Origin: Bifidobacterium bohemicum DSM 22767
GTDB taxonomy: Bacteria; Actinomycetota; Actinomycetes; Actinomycetales; Bifidobacteriaceae
Reading direction: 5' to 3'
Assembly (NCBI RefSeq): GCF_000741525.1
Contig: NZ_JGYP01000005.1
Coordinates: 45,989 to 109,988, forward strand
DNA length: 64,000 bases
In this document: positions 63,190 to 64,000 of the stretch, in pieces
How the letters are laid out: every line of letters starts with the position of its first letter
Numbering within the stretch: the stretch's first letter is position 1
Notes under the pieces: generated by a model
Database searches by the model: none
What the model was told of the DNA's origin: nothing
What the model saw: the letters and a program-made list of their open reading frames with translations, nothing else
Made by a program: the position numbers and the translations under genes

Positions 63190-64000
63190 ATGATGGCATT
63201 CTTGGGTAAGATGGCGGTGGGCCTGCTGACTGCGGCCGCCGTGATGGCGTGTCCGACGGTCGCGTCGGCAGATGATCATGTCAACGGCGCACCTCGGGGG
63301 GGGGGCTTCTCGCATGCCTCTTCCGCTGTGATGGCGGACGGTGGTGCTTCCGGCCCGGTCGGGTCGCATGGTGTTGCAGACAAGGGCGTGGTCGGTGACA
63401 AGGGTCTGAGTGACAAGAGCGCCGCCGGTGGCGTGGCTGGTGGCGTTTCGTCCAGTGGCCAGTCTGGTCCGTCTTTGAAATCCGGAGCATCGAAGTCTAC
63501 GAAACCGTCCGTGCGGTCCATGGATGATAGGCCTTCGGCCCAGTCCGATTCGTGTGTTGCTACGGATGGGCAGACGTCGGGCACGTGGGGTACGACCACG
63601 TGGACCATTGCAGAGGATTCCGATAATTCGGATCATTGTGTGGTCAATGTGGGCGGTGGCGTGACGGGGAGCAGTGACGAGGCGCCGTGGCGACAGGTTG
63701 ATGACTATGGCGAGATCATCACGAAGATTGTGTTCAAGGACCCGGTCACGGCCTCCGCCAAGACGGCCGGGCTTTTCTCGGGGTTGTCTGTCTTGGAGGA
63801 GATTGACGGGCTCGGCGAGATCGATACTTCCCAACTCACGGACATGAGCTCCATGTTCGCGGGCGATTCGATGTTGGCCGATGTCAGAGGTCTTTCGAGG
63901 TGGACGGTGTCGAGCGTCAAGAACATGAGCTCCATGTTCGCGAGCGACTCGGCGTTGGTTGATTTGAGTCCGCTTTCGAAGTGGGATGTGTCGAGCGTCA
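63190..64000 (+). CDS. BspA-like (DUF285 repeat) surface protein, partial
   Basis: The frame is open from the ATG at 63190 to the window end, giving at least 270 residues; the C-terminus is missing. A signal peptide (MAVGLLTAAAVMACPTVASA) is followed by a Gly/Ser-rich stretch and, from about residue 150, a domain that leads into the DUF285/BspA repeats: LTDMSSMFAGDSMLADVRGL and VKNMSSMFASDSALVDLSPL. Such proteins are cell-surface adhesins or glycan-binding proteins. A run of ten Gs (codons 36-39) lies just after the signal peptide. As given the run is in frame. Confidence 0.85.
   Translation, partial: MMAFLGKMAVGLLTAAAVMACPTVASADDHVNGAPRGGGFSHASSAVMADGGASGPVGSHGVADKGVVGDKGLSDKSAAGGVAGGVSSSGQSGPSLKSGASKSTKPSVRSMDDRPSAQSDSCVATDGQTSGTWGTTTWTIAEDSDNSDHCVVNVGGGVTGSSDEAPWRQVDDYGEIITKIVFKDPVTASAKTAGLFSGLSVLEEIDGLGEIDTSQLTDMSSMFAGDSMLADVRGLSRWTVSSVKNMSSMFASDSALVDLSPLSKWDVSSV
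63296..63305 (+). repeat. Ten-base poly-G tract in BspA-like gene
   Basis: Ten consecutive Gs inside the coding sequence. Such runs change length by slipped-strand mispairing; loss or gain of one base would stop translation shortly after the signal peptide. Ten is compatible with the open frame here, so this copy is in the on state. Confidence 0.8.

Noticed and set aside
62995..63834. Minus-strand frame over the start of the BspA-like gene
   Set aside because: The plus-strand frame has a signal peptide and DUF285 repeats; the reverse reading is Arg/His/Pro-rich without a domain.

Overview
The window is a bacterial chromosome segment that looks like Bifidobacterium or a close Bifidobacteriaceae relative. 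It has high-GC coding sequence, actinobacterial families (CrgA, DUF881, class E sortase, DUF3566, DciA/DUF721) and the conserved origin block rpmH-dnaA-dnaN-recF-dciA-gyrB-gyrA. The species cannot be fixed by reading alone.

Layout. 0.4-6.1 kb: a DedA membrane protein, a translationally coupled lutABC lactate-oxidation operon and araD. 6.66-12.4 kb: tRNA-Ala(CGC) followed by an integrated element with a tyrosine integrase, an excisionase-like protein, a HUH-type Rep, two XRE regulators and small unknown genes; no conjugation or capsid genes. 12.7-19.5 kb: an envelope cluster with a 998-aa LPVTG-anchored coiled-coil/CAP surface protein, a lipoprotein, a zinc-ribbon membrane protein and a membrane protein broken by three one-base lesions. 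19.6-21.3 kb: a divergent RelA/SpoT-domain / Panacea pair, a probable toxin-antitoxin module whose toxin end overlaps a stub of a secreted-protein gene. 21.8-25.2 kb: feoA-feoB-feoC-like ferrous iron uptake. 25.2-34.6 kb: methyltransferase, AraC regulator, gdhA, a protein with a DUF3039-like end, an orphan antitoxin-like HTH protein, an AlbA_2 regulator and a VanZ/RDD protein. 34.6-36.8 kb: a type II restriction-modification pair with a likely operator.

36.9-57.2 kb is the replication and segregation core. Genes left of dnaA run leftward (dnaA, dnaN, recF, dciA, gyrB, gyrA, DUF3566). Genes right of it run rightward (rpmH, rnpA, yidD, yidC, jag, rsmG, parA, parB). This divergence, with DnaA boxes on both sides of dnaA, places oriC at about 46.6-49.4 kb. 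Six perfect 16-bp parS sites lie between 51.8 and 56.1 kb, three of them inside parB. 57.6-61.9 kb holds trxB, sortase, DUF881 and crgA.

At 62.46-62.74 kb, about 13 kb from dnaA, there is a second dense cluster of DnaA boxes beside an AT-rich stretch. The window ends in a BspA-like (DUF285 repeat) surface protein that carries a run of ten Gs just after its signal peptide, a candidate phase-variation switch.

The items most worth following are the divergent RelA/SpoT-Panacea module, the remote DnaA-box cluster, the parS sites inside parB, the poly-G tract and the HUH-Rep integrative element.
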